Assembly (NCBI GenBank): GCA_013202315.1
Contig: JABMRZ010000362.1
Coordinates: 1 to 13,278 of the forward strand
DNA: 13,278 nucleotides
Direction of reading: 5' to 3'
DNA from: Candidatus Tariuqbacter arcticus
GTDB lineage: Bacteria > Electryoneota > Tariuqbacteria > Tariuqbacterales > Tariuqbacteraceae
Shown in pieces: positions 7,101-13,278 of the stretch; position 1 is the first letter of the stretch, and the number at the start of each line of letters is the position of its first letter. Below the pieces are notes generated by a model, which was given only the letters and a program-made list of their open reading frames with translations, was not told the DNA's origin and searched no databases. The position numbers were made by a program, and so were the translations under genes.

Positions 7101-8556
7101 GTGGATGAAGGCGGATGGCTTTCCCTTCGATGAGCATCGGTTGAAAGGCTTGGATTCCGAGGCGGTGCAGAGTCGGGGCTCGGTTGAGCAGGACAGGGTG
7201 GTCCTCGATGATTTTTTCCAAGATACCCCAGACTATATCATCTTTACGCTCGACCATTCGCTTGGCGGATTTGACTGTTTTGGCGTGTTCTCCTTCGATG
7301 AGCTTGCGAATAATAAACGGCTTAAAGAGTTCGACGGCCATTTCTTTGGGGAGTCCGCATTCATGTAATTTGAGTTCCGGTCCCACTACGATAACCGAGC
7401 GTCCGGAATAGTCGACTCTTTTTCCCAGGAGGTTTTGTCTGAAGCGCCCTTGTTTTCCTTTGAGGTTATCGGAGAGGCTTTTCAGCGGCCGATTTCCGTT
7501 GGCGGGGGCTGAGATGAGTTTTCTGCTGTTGTCGAACAGCGCATCTACCGCTTCTTGAAGCATTCTTTTTTCGTTACGGAGGATTACTTCGGGAGCTTTA
7601 ATTTCAATGAGTTTCTTCAGCCGATTGTTGCGGATAATCACCCTTCGATACAAGTCGTTCAAATCGGAAGTAGCGAATCTTCCGCCTTCCAGCGGCACTA
7701 GGGGTCTGAGGTCAGGAGGCACAACAGGGACGACGGACATTATCATCCATTCGGGTCTATTAAGTTCTTCTTCATTGATGCTTTTGAACGCTTCGATGAC
7801 CCGAAGCTTCTTGATGACTTCGTTTTTTCGCTGATGAGAGCTTTCGGTGCGGATTTGACTGCGCAATACCTTGGAAGTGTGATTGATGTTGACGCGGCTA
7901 AGAAGGTCGTAGACCGCTTCTCCACCCATCTTTGCGATGAATTTCTGAGGGTCGTTATTGTGCAAACGGTCGTTTGCTTCACCCAATTCTTCGATTATTT
8001 CCTGATATTTCGCCTCGGTCAGTATTTCCTGGTGCTGTCTTTCAGTTTTACCGGGCTGAATCACCACATACGCTTCGTAGTAGATAATCCGTTCCAGATC
8101 GCGGTTAGTTATATTGAGGATATATCCGATTTTGGAGGGCATTGAACGGAAATACCAGATATGAACAACCGGGACTGCCAAACTAATATGCCCCATTCGT
8201 TTTCGCCGGACATCTTTTTTAGTGATTTCAACTCCACAGCGATCGCAGATAATCCCTTTGTAGCGAATGCCCCGGTATTTACCGCAATGGCATTCCCAGT
8301 CTTTGACGGGGCCGAATATTTTTTCGCAGAAGAGACCGTCCTTTTCCGGTTTATAAGAACGGTAGTTGATGGTCTCCGGCTTGGTGACTTCGCCGCGGGA
8401 TCGAGATAGGATCATATCGGGGGAAGCCAAGTTGATGGTGATTTGACCGAAATCGTCCTTCTCAAGTTCGTGCGGATGCGAGAAAGGGTTGGAACGGCCG
8501 TCGAACCCAAATTTAGAAGATTTCCCTCCGCTTGTGAAAGGAGTCCAAGCGCTCAC
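4120..8556 (-). CDS. rpoC: DNA-directed RNA polymerase subunit beta'
   Basis: Beta' forms the catalytic cleft and DNA clamp of RNA polymerase with beta, alpha and omega. The product has 1478 residues. The clamp zinc site uses Cys89, Cys91, Cys104 and Cys107. The Mg-binding motif NADFDGDQM (492-500) has all three aspartates. MADSGARGS (736-744) precedes the bridge helix (about 784-818, FISTHGARKGLADT). The second zinc site uses Cys832, Cys906, Cys913 and Cys916. The trigger-loop region AAQSIGEPGTQLTLRTFHIGG (from 937) is interrupted by an SI3-type insertion, about 958-1135. Residues 1300-1355 hold a further insertion with VVIEDPGDS relative to E. coli. The C-terminus carries an acidic tail of about 50 residues after LAKYQRLRVTKK. 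The N-terminus is some 20 residues longer than in E. coli. The start is GTG with AGGAGG four bases upstream; the first internal Met is residue 48, so GTG is the only sensible start. rpoB lies 287 bp upstream. Confidence 0.98.
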   Translation of the reverse strand: MSAWTPFTSGGKSSKFGFDGRSNPFSHPHELEKDDFGQITINLASPDMILSRSRGEVTKPETINYRSYKPEKDGLFCEKIFGPVKDWECHCGKYRGIRYKGIICDRCGVEITKKDVRRKRMGHISLAVPVVHIWYFRSMPSKIGYILNITNRDLERIIYYEAYVVIQPGKTERQHQEILTEAKYQEIIEELGEANDRLHNNDPQKFIAKMGGEAVYDLLSRVNINHTSKVLRSQIRTESSHQRKNEVIKKLRVIEAFKSINEEELNRPEWMIMSVVPVVPPDLRPLVPLEGGRFATSDLNDLYRRVIIRNNRLKKLIEIKAPEVILRNEKRMLQEAVDALFDNSRKLISAPANGNRPLKSLSDNLKGKQGRFRQNLLGKRVDYSGRSVIVVGPELKLHECGLPKEMAVELFKPFIIRKLIEGEHAKTVKSAKRMVERKDDIVWGILEKIIEDHPVLLNRAPTLHRLGIQAFQPMLIEGKAIRLHPLVCAAFNADFDGDQMAVHIPLSFEAQTEAWMLMLSSKNILHPASGRPIAIPSQDMVLGCYYLTKLREGDKGSNMFFSSAEEVLMAYDHEVVGLNSGVIVNINDKLIHTTTGRVIFNRILPKKLQEKAYFNELLTKKRLEEITSQCFAEAGNQATAVFLDELKELGFRYATKGGLSIGLQDVEIPRQKTEMVANAMIDVEKIQKQYESGVITDGERYNKIIDIWTHTTSDVAEYMFNHLKDSRQGFNPLFMMADSGARGSKEQIRQLAGMRGLMAKPQKTMTGQAGEIIESPITANFKEGLSVLEYFISTHGARKGLADTALKTADAGYLTRRLVDVSQDVIIKEYDCGTLRGIEVEAQREGEDYSEQVIERVVGRVTAEDVIDTYDNTVLVPAGTLIGKPEAEKIIRSGAEMIRIRSVLTCETKRGVCAQCYGKNLTNFQSVEIGEAVGVMAAQSIGEPGTQLTLRTFHIGGTASLIMTQSHVASRNDGRIVFENVEYIRHKEDGEPKDSLGEIITIRRNGIIKIVDKDNRVVSKYPIPYGATIVIEDGEEVRKEELIYHWDPYSVPIIATAAGYVKYVDIRDDITYRDEVDDTTGMKQKVIIETKNKRFNPNLLIVNDEGEKLGSYIIPVGARLLVTDGDKVGEGDVLVKIPREAAKTKDITGGLPRVAELFEARRPKEPAIISEIDGIVKFGTLKRGVRELIVQAVTSKTQKRYLIPYGKHILVHDGESVKAGERLSEGSIAPQDILNILGPGKVQEYLVNEIQEVYRLQGVRINDKHIEVIVRQMMQKVRVEDPGDTHYLEGDQIDRFILQKSNQEITKKVVIEDPGDSKHEAEELADRIAVNRENRKLRNQGLKEIVSQPAKPAIFKPILLGITQAALSTNSFISAASFQETTRVLTDAAIEHKTDGLQGLKENVIMGHLIPAGTGLAKYQRLRVTKKTPPTSEEVETAVIDDAGTGDDKPIEETALENEVGEKAMAENSPVQEDQQIE

Positions 8557-8560
8557 TTTT

Positions 8561-8566
8561 CCTCCT
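8561..8566 (-). promoter_or_regulatory. Strong Shine-Dalgarno of rpoC
   Basis: AGGAGG on the minus strand, four bases before the GTG at 8556-8554. It is a perfect consensus match and decides the GTG start, since no ATG is in frame near it. Confidence 0.85.
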
Positions 8567-8589
8567 GGCGGCTTCGCAGAAAACAGTAT

Positions 8590-8619
8590 ATTATGAAATA
8601 GTTATTAAGAATTTGTTAA
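8590..8619 (-). promoter_or_regulatory. Candidate internal promoter for rpoC
   Basis: TTAACA (8614-8619) and CATAAT (8590-8595) are 18 bases apart on the minus strand and each match the sigma70-type consensus at five of six positions. A start near 8583 would give a leader of about 27 bases carrying the rpoC AGGAGG. It is the best promoter-like pair I find in the window by both hexamers, but the AT-rich context calls for caution. Confidence 0.35.
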
Positions 8620-8724
8620 CTGATTTCGGGGAAAAAGCGGAATTATTCTTAGATACGATTTCATTTCTCCGTTGATTGCGACCACCGCTCTATTTATAGA
8701 ATTTATGTTTCAGATGGATTGTTA

Positions 8725-8747
8725 ATACACGAAATGTAAAAGTGTAT
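8725..8747 (-). other. Hairpin in the rpoB-rpoC spacer (6-bp stem)
   Basis: ATACAC (8725-8730) and GTGTAT (8742-8747) enclose 11 bases. A short extension through TTAAT/ATTAA is possible if a three-base bulge is allowed. There is no U-run directly after the stem on the transcribed side. Its function is unknown. Confidence 0.35.
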
Positions 8748-8780
8748 AATTAAAAACGCTGAAAATCTTAAGGTGTTATA

Positions 8781-8816
8781 GCTGGGTGATAAAATGTATC
8801 GCACCGCGCAGTCAGC
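8781..8816 (-). other. Composite stem-loop just downstream of rpoB
   Basis: In the rpoB transcript, starting about 25 bases after the stop codon, GCTG (8813-8816) can pair with CAGC (8781-8784). Inside it, GGT plus GATA pairs with TATC plus ACC (8785-8805), with a two-base bulge and a CATTT loop. This gives a two-part hairpin of about 36 bases. No U-tract follows directly. A processing or attenuation site in the long rpoB-rpoC spacer is possible. Confidence 0.35.
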
Positions 8817-8843
8817 CTTTTCAATGCCGCCGAGGTAATTATA

Positions 8844-11800
8844 TTAATCCAAACTCACATTCAATCCCAGTCCCTGCAGTTCGTTTATCAGCACATTGAA
8901 TGATTCGGGGACTCCGGGAGTAGGCAGATTCTCTCCTTTAACTATTGCTTCATAGGTGCGTGCTCGTCCGTTAACATCGTCGGATTTCACGGTGAGGATT
9001 TCCTGTAGGATATGTGCGGCGCCGTATGCTTCCAGCGCCCACACTTCCATCTCTCCGAATCTTTGTCCGCCGAATTGGGCTTTGCCGCCCAATGGCTGCT
9101 GTGTAATCAGCGAATAAGGACCGATGGAGCGGGCGTGGATTTTATCGTCGACCAGATGGGACAGTTTCATCATATATATATACCCGACCGTGACCTTTTG
9201 GTCGAATTTCTCTCCGTTGAGCCCATCGTAAAGGTTGGCTTTGCATTCTATTGGTATGCCGGCTTCAGTCAATTCCTTTTGGATGTCTTCGCTTGTTGCG
9301 CCGTCGAATACGGGTGTGGCATATCTTTTATCGAGTTTGAATCCTGCGTAGCCCAGCATAGTTTCGAAGATTTGCCCCAGATTCATTCGTGAGGGGACAC
9401 CAAGCGGATTGAGGATGATATCGATGGGGGTTCCATCTTCCATAAAGGGCATATCTTCGATGGGGACAATTTTCCCTACCACGCCTTTATTACCGTGCCT
9501 GCCGGCCATTTTATCGCCTACGGAGACCTTCCGTTTTTTAGCGACGTATACTTTCGCCAATTGCACGATTCCGGAGGGGAGTTCATCTCCGACCTGGAGT
9601 CGATGTCTTTCGTTTCGGTATCCATTTTCGATTTCTTCCCGCTGGCTTCGGTATTTATCGAAGATGAGTTCAACCAATTCATCGGTTTCCTGATCACCGC
9701 TCCACTCAAAGTTGCTCTCCAGGTCATCGAGGTCTAAATCCATAAGCAGTTCGCGGGTGAATTTGATGCCTTCGGGGATGATTACTTCCCTCACAGACTG
9801 ATCATGGATGCCATGTGAGACCCTTCCTTCAAGCACTCTGACTAATTCATTGAGGCGGGTTCTTTTGAGTTGTTCGATTTCGTTTTTGAATTGAGATTCA
9901 AGTTTGTCGAGTATAGCCTTTTCTTCTTTAGCGGAGCCGGAATCTCTTTTTTTACGGGAGAACAGTTTGCTGCCGATGACGATTCCGTTAAGACCGGGCG
10001 GCGCTTTGAGGGAGGCGTCTTTCATATCCCCGGCTTTATCGCCGAATATCGCTTTGAGGAGTTTATCTTCGGGTGTGAGGTCGGTTTCGCCTTTGGGTGT
10101 AACTTTTCCGATGATAATATCGCCGGGGTGGACTTCAGCACCGACCCGGATAATGCCGTTTTCATCCAGGTCTTTAGTTGCTTCTTCGGAGACATTCGGT
10201 ATTTCGCGGGTAAGTTCTTCTTCGCCGCGTTTAGTTTCACGCACCTGCAGTTCCAATTCTTCGATGTGAATGGAGGTAAGAACATCTTCCTGCACCAATC
10301 GTTCGGAAACGATGATAGAGTCTTCGAAGTTGTACCCGTACCAGGGCATAAACGCGACTAAGATGTTCCTTCCCAGGGCTAATTCACCGTTCTCGGTGGC
10401 GCATCCGTCGGCTAATATTTGCTCCTTTCGGATGTATTCCCCTTCTTGAACAATGGGTTTTTGAATGGTGCAGGTGTCTTGGTTGGTTCGAACGAATTTT
10501 CGCAGATGGTAGACCCGGTCTTCGATGAATTCGTCGACGACGGTTGAGGAATTTTTCCTGCGCGGACGGACGACAATTTTATCAGCGGTCGCTTTAATCA
10601 CGGTTCCCGCTTCTTCCGCGATGACCAGTGTCCTTGAATCCATAGCAGCTTTAGCTTCCATTCCGGTTCCGACGATTGGGACTTCGGGTAAAAGCAGGGG
10701 AACCGCCTGCCTCTGCATATTGGAGCCCATCAGGGCGCGGTTGGCGTCATCGTGTTCCAGGAATGGGATCAAAGCGGCGGCGATGGAGACTATTTGATTG
10801 GGGGAGACATCCATCAAGTCGACTTTTTCCGGACCAAACACTGGGAATTCACCCTTCACTCTGCACTTTATTTTGTCGCGAATGAAGCGCCCTTCTTCGT
10901 CCAGGGGGGCGTTTGCTTGAGCGATGCAGAAACGGTCTTCTTCATCCGCGGAAAGGAAAATAATCTGTTTAGTTACTTTCGGGTGAAAATCCGATTTCTC
11001 GCGCTTGACTTTGCGGTAGGGAGTTTCTACGAAACCCATCCGGTTGATTCGAGCGTATGTGCAGAGCGATGATATGAGTCCTATATTGGGACCTTCGGGT
11101 GTTTCTATGGGGCAGAGTCTGCCGTAATGAGTGTAGTGCACATCTCGGACTTCGAAGCCGGCTCTTTCGCGGGTCAAGCCGCCGGGTCCCAAGGCTGAAA
11201 GCCTCCGCTTATGGGTCAATTCCGTCAAAGGGTTGACTTGATCCATAAACTGTGAGAGTTGATTGGTGCCGAAGAAGGTGTTAATCACTGAGGAGATGGT
11301 GCGGACATTGACCAACTCTTGTGGAGTTAGATTCTCAGTGTCTCTGAGATTCATTCGTTCTTTGATAGTCCTCGCCATGCGTGATAGAGCGATGGAGAAC
11401 TGGTTGGCGAGTTGTTCCCCTACAGTGCGTATGCGGCGGTTTCCGAGGTGGTCGATATCGTCGGTGACCTCTTTCTCCTTCCGTAGAACTAATAGTCGTT
11501 TGATGATGGAGACGAGGTCTTCGATAGTCAGGGTTGTGATAGCGGGGTCAATATTCAATTGCAGTTTCTTATTGATTCTATAGCGTCCCACTTCACCCAA
11601 ATCGTACCGTTTTTCATCGAAGAATAATCTATTGATGAGCTTGCGCGCGGTTTCTACATCGGGCGGGTCACCGCCTCTTAGTTCACGGTACATCGATTCC
11701 AAGGCATCAGCGGCGGTTTTAGATCGATCGCGTTTAAGGGTGTTGATGATAATATCATATCCAGGATCCCGTTTCCGCACCTTCAGAAGGGCGATTCTCT

Positions 11801-12632
11801 TGATTTTCGCCTTCTTCAGCTTCATCAGCATTTCTTCATCGAATTCAGCTTTTTCTTCGGCTAACAGCTCGCCCGTTTCTTCGTCGATGATATCGCAGGC
11901 GAAGGTTCTTCCGAAGTATCTTTCGATTTCTTTTCGGGATAAGAAGATATCATCGATGTATCCAAACAGGTTGAGGATATCATAGTTGGTAGGGAAACCG
12001 ATTGCTCTGAGGAGGGTGGTGACGGGGAATTTCTTTCCTCGGTCGATATAGACATAGAGCACATCGTTGATATCGGTTGTGAATTCGACCCAGGAGCCTC
12101 GAAAGGGGATAATCCTTGAACTATAAATCTTGGTCCCGTTCGGATGAATGGATTCGCTGAAGAACACTCCTGGCGAGCGGTGGAGCTGTGATACTACCAC
12201 TCTTTCGGCTCCGTTGATGACGAATGTCCCTTGTTCGGTCATCATAGGGAGCGAGCCGAGGTAGACTTCACTTTCGATGGTGTTTCCGAAAGTCGAGCCG
12301 TTTATTTGGTCTTCTTTTCTGGACAGGCGGAGAGTGGCTTTAAGGGTGGCGGCGTATGTTACTCCTCTTTCCTGGCAGTCTTCGACCGTATATTTGGGCA
12401 TATCGATGGAGTAACGGTCGAATTCCAAGATAAGTTCTTCCCGGTTATCGGTTATGGGGAAGATATTTTCAAATACAGCCTGCAGGCCGATTTTTTTTCG
12501 TTCTTCGGGCGGGACTTTAATTTGAATGAAGCTCTCGAACGAACTCAGTTGGATTTCCAACAGGTCAGGGATTTCGATAACAGACTGAATATGGGAGAAA
12601 GATTGTCTTTGGATCTGTTTTTTTCGCATCAC
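8844..12632 (-). CDS. rpoB: DNA-directed RNA polymerase subunit beta
   Basis: Beta forms one pincer of RNA polymerase, lines the RNA exit path and binds rifampicin. The product has 1262 residues from the GTG at 12632. Visible landmarks: protrusion/lobe region EQGTFVINGAERVVVSQLHRSPG (about 133-155); fork and rifampicin pocket QLSQFMDQVNP and THKRRLSALGPGG (458-485); CPIETPEGPNIGLI (507-520); NFEDSI (768-773) near the active site; GDKMAGRHGNKGVV (1039-1052); and the beta' contact region GGKAQFGGQRFGEMEVWALEAYGAA (from 1182). An acidic, charged stretch at about 890-1010 corresponds to the lineage-variable SI2 zone. Asp464, His474 and Ser479 (E. coli D516, H526, S531) are wild type, so rifampicin sensitivity is expected. 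The start may be GTG (12632), eight bases from AGGGGG, or the next codon ATG (12629), eleven bases away; I favour GTG weakly. Confidence 0.98.
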   Translation of the reverse strand: MMRKKQIQRQSFSHIQSVIEIPDLLEIQLSSFESFIQIKVPPEERKKIGLQAVFENIFPITDNREELILEFDRYSIDMPKYTVEDCQERGVTYAATLKATLRLSRKEDQINGSTFGNTIESEVYLGSLPMMTEQGTFVINGAERVVVSQLHRSPGVFFSESIHPNGTKIYSSRIIPFRGSWVEFTTDINDVLYVYIDRGKKFPVTTLLRAIGFPTNYDILNLFGYIDDIFLSRKEIERYFGRTFACDIIDEETGELLAEEKAEFDEEMLMKLKKAKIKRIALLKVRKRDPGYDIIINTLKRDRSKTAADALESMYRELRGGDPPDVETARKLINRLFFDEKRYDLGEVGRYRINKKLQLNIDPAITTLTIEDLVSIIKRLLVLRKEKEVTDDIDHLGNRRIRTVGEQLANQFSIALSRMARTIKERMNLRDTENLTPQELVNVRTISSVINTFFGTNQLSQFMDQVNPLTELTHKRRLSALGPGGLTRERAGFEVRDVHYTHYGRLCPIETPEGPNIGLISSLCTYARINRMGFVETPYRKVKREKSDFHPKVTKQIIFLSADEEDRFCIAQANAPLDEEGRFIRDKIKCRVKGEFPVFGPEKVDLMDVSPNQIVSIAAALIPFLEHDDANRALMGSNMQRQAVPLLLPEVPIVGTGMEAKAAMDSRTLVIAEEAGTVIKATADKIVVRPRRKNSSTVVDEFIEDRVYHLRKFVRTNQDTCTIQKPIVQEGEYIRKEQILADGCATENGELALGRNILVAFMPWYGYNFEDSIIVSERLVQEDVLTSIHIEELELQVRETKRGEEELTREIPNVSEEATKDLDENGIIRVGAEVHPGDIIIGKVTPKGETDLTPEDKLLKAIFGDKAGDMKDASLKAPPGLNGIVIGSKLFSRKKRDSGSAKEEKAILDKLESQFKNEIEQLKRTRLNELVRVLEGRVSHGIHDQSVREVIIPEGIKFTRELLMDLDLDDLESNFEWSGDQETDELVELIFDKYRSQREEIENGYRNERHRLQVGDELPSGIVQLAKVYVAKKRKVSVGDKMAGRHGNKGVVGKIVPIEDMPFMEDGTPIDIILNPLGVPSRMNLGQIFETMLGYAGFKLDKRYATPVFDGATSEDIQKELTEAGIPIECKANLYDGLNGEKFDQKVTVGYIYMMKLSHLVDDKIHARSIGPYSLITQQPLGGKAQFGGQRFGEMEVWALEAYGAAHILQEILTVKSDDVNGRARTYEAIVKGENLPTPGVPESFNVLINELQGLGLNVSLD

Positions 12633-12640
12633 AACTAATT

Positions 12641-12646
12641 CCCCCT
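12641..12646 (-). promoter_or_regulatory. Shine-Dalgarno of rpoB
   Basis: AGGGGG on the minus strand (one mismatch to AGGAGG) lies eight bases before GTG at 12632 and eleven before the adjacent ATG. The spacing favours GTG. Confidence 0.55.
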
Positions 12647-12696
12647 TCCTATAAATTGGTTTTAGAATTGAATTTATTAAAACCTTATGCGCCTTA

Positions 12697-12720
12697 GAGC
12701 CATAGATTGTGTTATGGCTC
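12697..12720 (-). other. Hairpin in the rplL-rpoB spacer; candidate attenuator or processing site
   Basis: Perfect 8-bp arms GAGCCATA (12697-12704) and TATGGCTC (12713-12720) enclose an 8-base loop, about 33 bases after the rplL stop. On the transcribed side it is followed by TAAGGCGC rather than a U-run, so it is not a canonical intrinsic terminator. In E. coli the rplL-rpoB spacer contains a partial terminator and an RNase III site that lower polymerase synthesis relative to L7/L12. An equivalent role here is inference from position. Confidence 0.5.
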
Positions 12721-12753
12721 GCAGGAGATTTTTAGAATCTGACGAAGGCTCCG

Positions 12754-13122
12754 TTACTTAAGTTCAACGGTGGCGCCGACTTCTTCCAATTGGGCTTTAA
12801 TTTTTTCCGCTTCTTCTTTAGGGACGGATTCTTTGACAGCGTTGGGAGCGCCATCCACCAGGTTCTTCGCTTCCTTAAGTCCCAAACCGGTGATGGCTCG
12901 GACTTCCTTGATGACTTGGATTTTCTTATCGCCAGCAGAGGTTAAGACCACCTGGAAATCGGTTTTTTCTTCTTCCTTGGCGGCTTCTTCAGCGGGTGCG
13001 GCGGCTGCAGTCACAGCCACAGGCGCGGCGGCGGTGACTCCGAATTTCTCTTCCAAAGCCTTTTTAAGTTCGACCAGTTCCATTACGGTCATCTTTTCAA
13101 TGGCTTCGATGATATTTTGCAC
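12754..13122 (-). CDS. rplL: 50S ribosomal protein L7/L12 (GTG start)
   Basis: L7/L12 forms the multimeric stalk of the 50S subunit that recruits and activates EF-Tu, EF-G, IF2 and RF3. The product has 122 residues, the usual size. Residues 1-30 (MQNIIEAIEKMTVMELVELK...) are the dimerising helical N-terminal domain that binds L10. Residues 31-52 are the flexible Ala/Pro/Glu hinge. Residues 53-122 are the globular factor-binding domain with DKKIQVIKEVRAITGLGLKEAK and the C-terminal VGATVELK. The start is GTG with GGAGG seven bases upstream. An ATG overlaps that spacer but is out of frame. It is followed by rpoB after 121 bp. The upstream partner rplJ is not in the window. Confidence 0.98.
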   Translation of the reverse strand: MQNIIEAIEKMTVMELVELKKALEEKFGVTAAAPVAVTAAAAPAEEAAKEEEKTDFQVVLTSAGDKKIQVIKEVRAITGLGLKEAKNLVDGAPNAVKESVPKEEAEKIKAQLEEVGATVELK

Positions 13123-13129
13123 TTGTCAT

Positions 13130-13134
13130 CCTCC
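13130..13134 (-). promoter_or_regulatory. Shine-Dalgarno of rplL
   Basis: GGAGG on the minus strand, seven bases before the GTG. It selects GTG over the out-of-frame ATG that begins immediately after it. Confidence 0.8.
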
Positions 13135-13225
13135 AGATAATAGTGTTTAGTTTATTAACGATTTTTATGATTCAAAGTGTTGAAGGTTTTTTCATTTCAA
13201 ATTGGGTTCAGGTTCGCCCGGGTTA

Positions 13226-13240
13226 GGCGCTTATTGCGCC
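13226..13240 (-). other. GC-rich hairpin upstream of rplL
   Basis: GGCGC (13226-13230) and GCGCC (13236-13240) enclose a 5-base loop. It directly follows the hairpin at 13244-13263 in the transcript and is followed by CCCGGG. No U-run follows, so termination is not indicated. Confidence 0.5.
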
Positions 13241-13243
13241 CAC

Positions 13244-13263
13244 ATCGACAATAAATTGTCGAT
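13244..13263 (-). other. Tight hairpin upstream of rplL
   Basis: ATCGACAA (13244-13251) and TTGTCGAT (13256-13263) form a perfect 8-bp stem with a four-base loop, three bases away from a second hairpin. It is probably in the spacer after rplJ or at its very end. A role in processing or in setting L7/L12 yield is possible but unproven. Confidence 0.5.
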
Positions 13264-13278
13264 ATTTCTAATTTTTCA

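Noticed and set aside
8605..8664. Possible 19-codon peptide upstream of rpoC (MKSYLRIIPLFPRNQLTNS)
   Set aside because: GGAG is only two bases before its ATG, the peptide is not recognisable, and it overlaps promoter-like hexamers. Conservation would be needed to keep it.
13109..13129. ATG overlapping the rplL ribosome-binding region as the rplL start
   Set aside because: It is out of frame with the L7/L12 protein and reaches a stop within a few codons. The GTG at 13122 has correct frame and spacing.
13197..13277. Minus-strand frame entering from the right edge and ending before rplL, as a possible rplJ C-terminus
   Set aside because: The residues (including YCRCGRNKR) do not look like L10 and the frame runs through two hairpins. 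A TGA in another frame at 13278-13276 could equally be the rplJ stop, but nothing in the window proves it.
1..13278. Search for mobile elements, CRISPR arrays, tRNA genes or a hidden accessory system
   Set aside because: Coding density is filled by seven conserved same-strand genes, and the spacers contain only short hairpins and repeats. Nothing supports a foreign or novel protein system.

Overview
The window is one co-oriented block of transcription and translation genes, all on the minus strand. In transcription order (right to left) it reads rplL (L7/L12), rpoB (RNA polymerase beta), rpoC (beta'), rpsL (S12), rpsG (S7), fusA (EF-G) and tuf (EF-Tu, cut by the left edge after 184 codons). 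This is the classical 'rif' cluster (rplL-rpoBC) followed directly by the classical 'str' cluster (rpsL-rpsG-fusA-tuf). All seven identifications rest on full-length or near full-length recognisable proteins with intact active-site motifs. I see no mobile element, CRISPR array, tRNA, rRNA or accessory gene.

The organism is a bacterium. Three things suggest a diderm lineage, possibly near the FCB assemblage (Fibrobacteres-Chlorobi-Bacteroidetes and related candidate phyla). The trigger loop of beta' carries a large SI3-type insertion. The C-terminal part of beta' carries an extra 'VVIEDPGDS' segment that I recall from Bacteroidetes-like sequences. The rif and str clusters are contiguous, with no L7Ae-like gene between rpoC and rpsL. 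Unlike typical Bacteroidetes, several genes have strong Shine-Dalgarno sequences (rplL, rpoC, rpsL, tuf). I cannot name the phylum from sequence alone.

Layout: 1-554 tuf (partial); 555-677 spacer with a candidate tuf promoter; 678-2774 fusA; 2775-2813 short spacer containing three 7-nt tandem repeats; 2814-3284 rpsG; 3285-3405 spacer with an 11-bp inverted repeat placed like the E. coli S7 autoregulatory site; 3406-3777 rpsL with a TTG start; 3778-4119 a 342-bp gene-free spacer, the probable boundary of the rif and str transcription units; 4120-8556 rpoC; 8557-8843 a 287-bp gene-free spacer; 8844-12632 rpoB; 12633-12753 spacer with an 8-bp hairpin; 12754-13122 rplL; 13123-13278 leader with two successive hairpins. 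The rplJ (L10) gene expected upstream of rplL is not visible.

The products work together. RpoB and RpoC form the catalytic core of RNA polymerase. S12 and S7 are 30S proteins at the decoding centre and head. L7/L12 is the stalk that recruits GTPase factors, and EF-G and EF-Tu are two of those factors. The protein content is ordinary. What deserves a second look is the non-coding layer: three or four non-ATG starts in the promoter-proximal genes, two genes without a convincing Shine-Dalgarno, and a set of hairpins in unusually long spacers. I find no evidence for a previously undescribed system.
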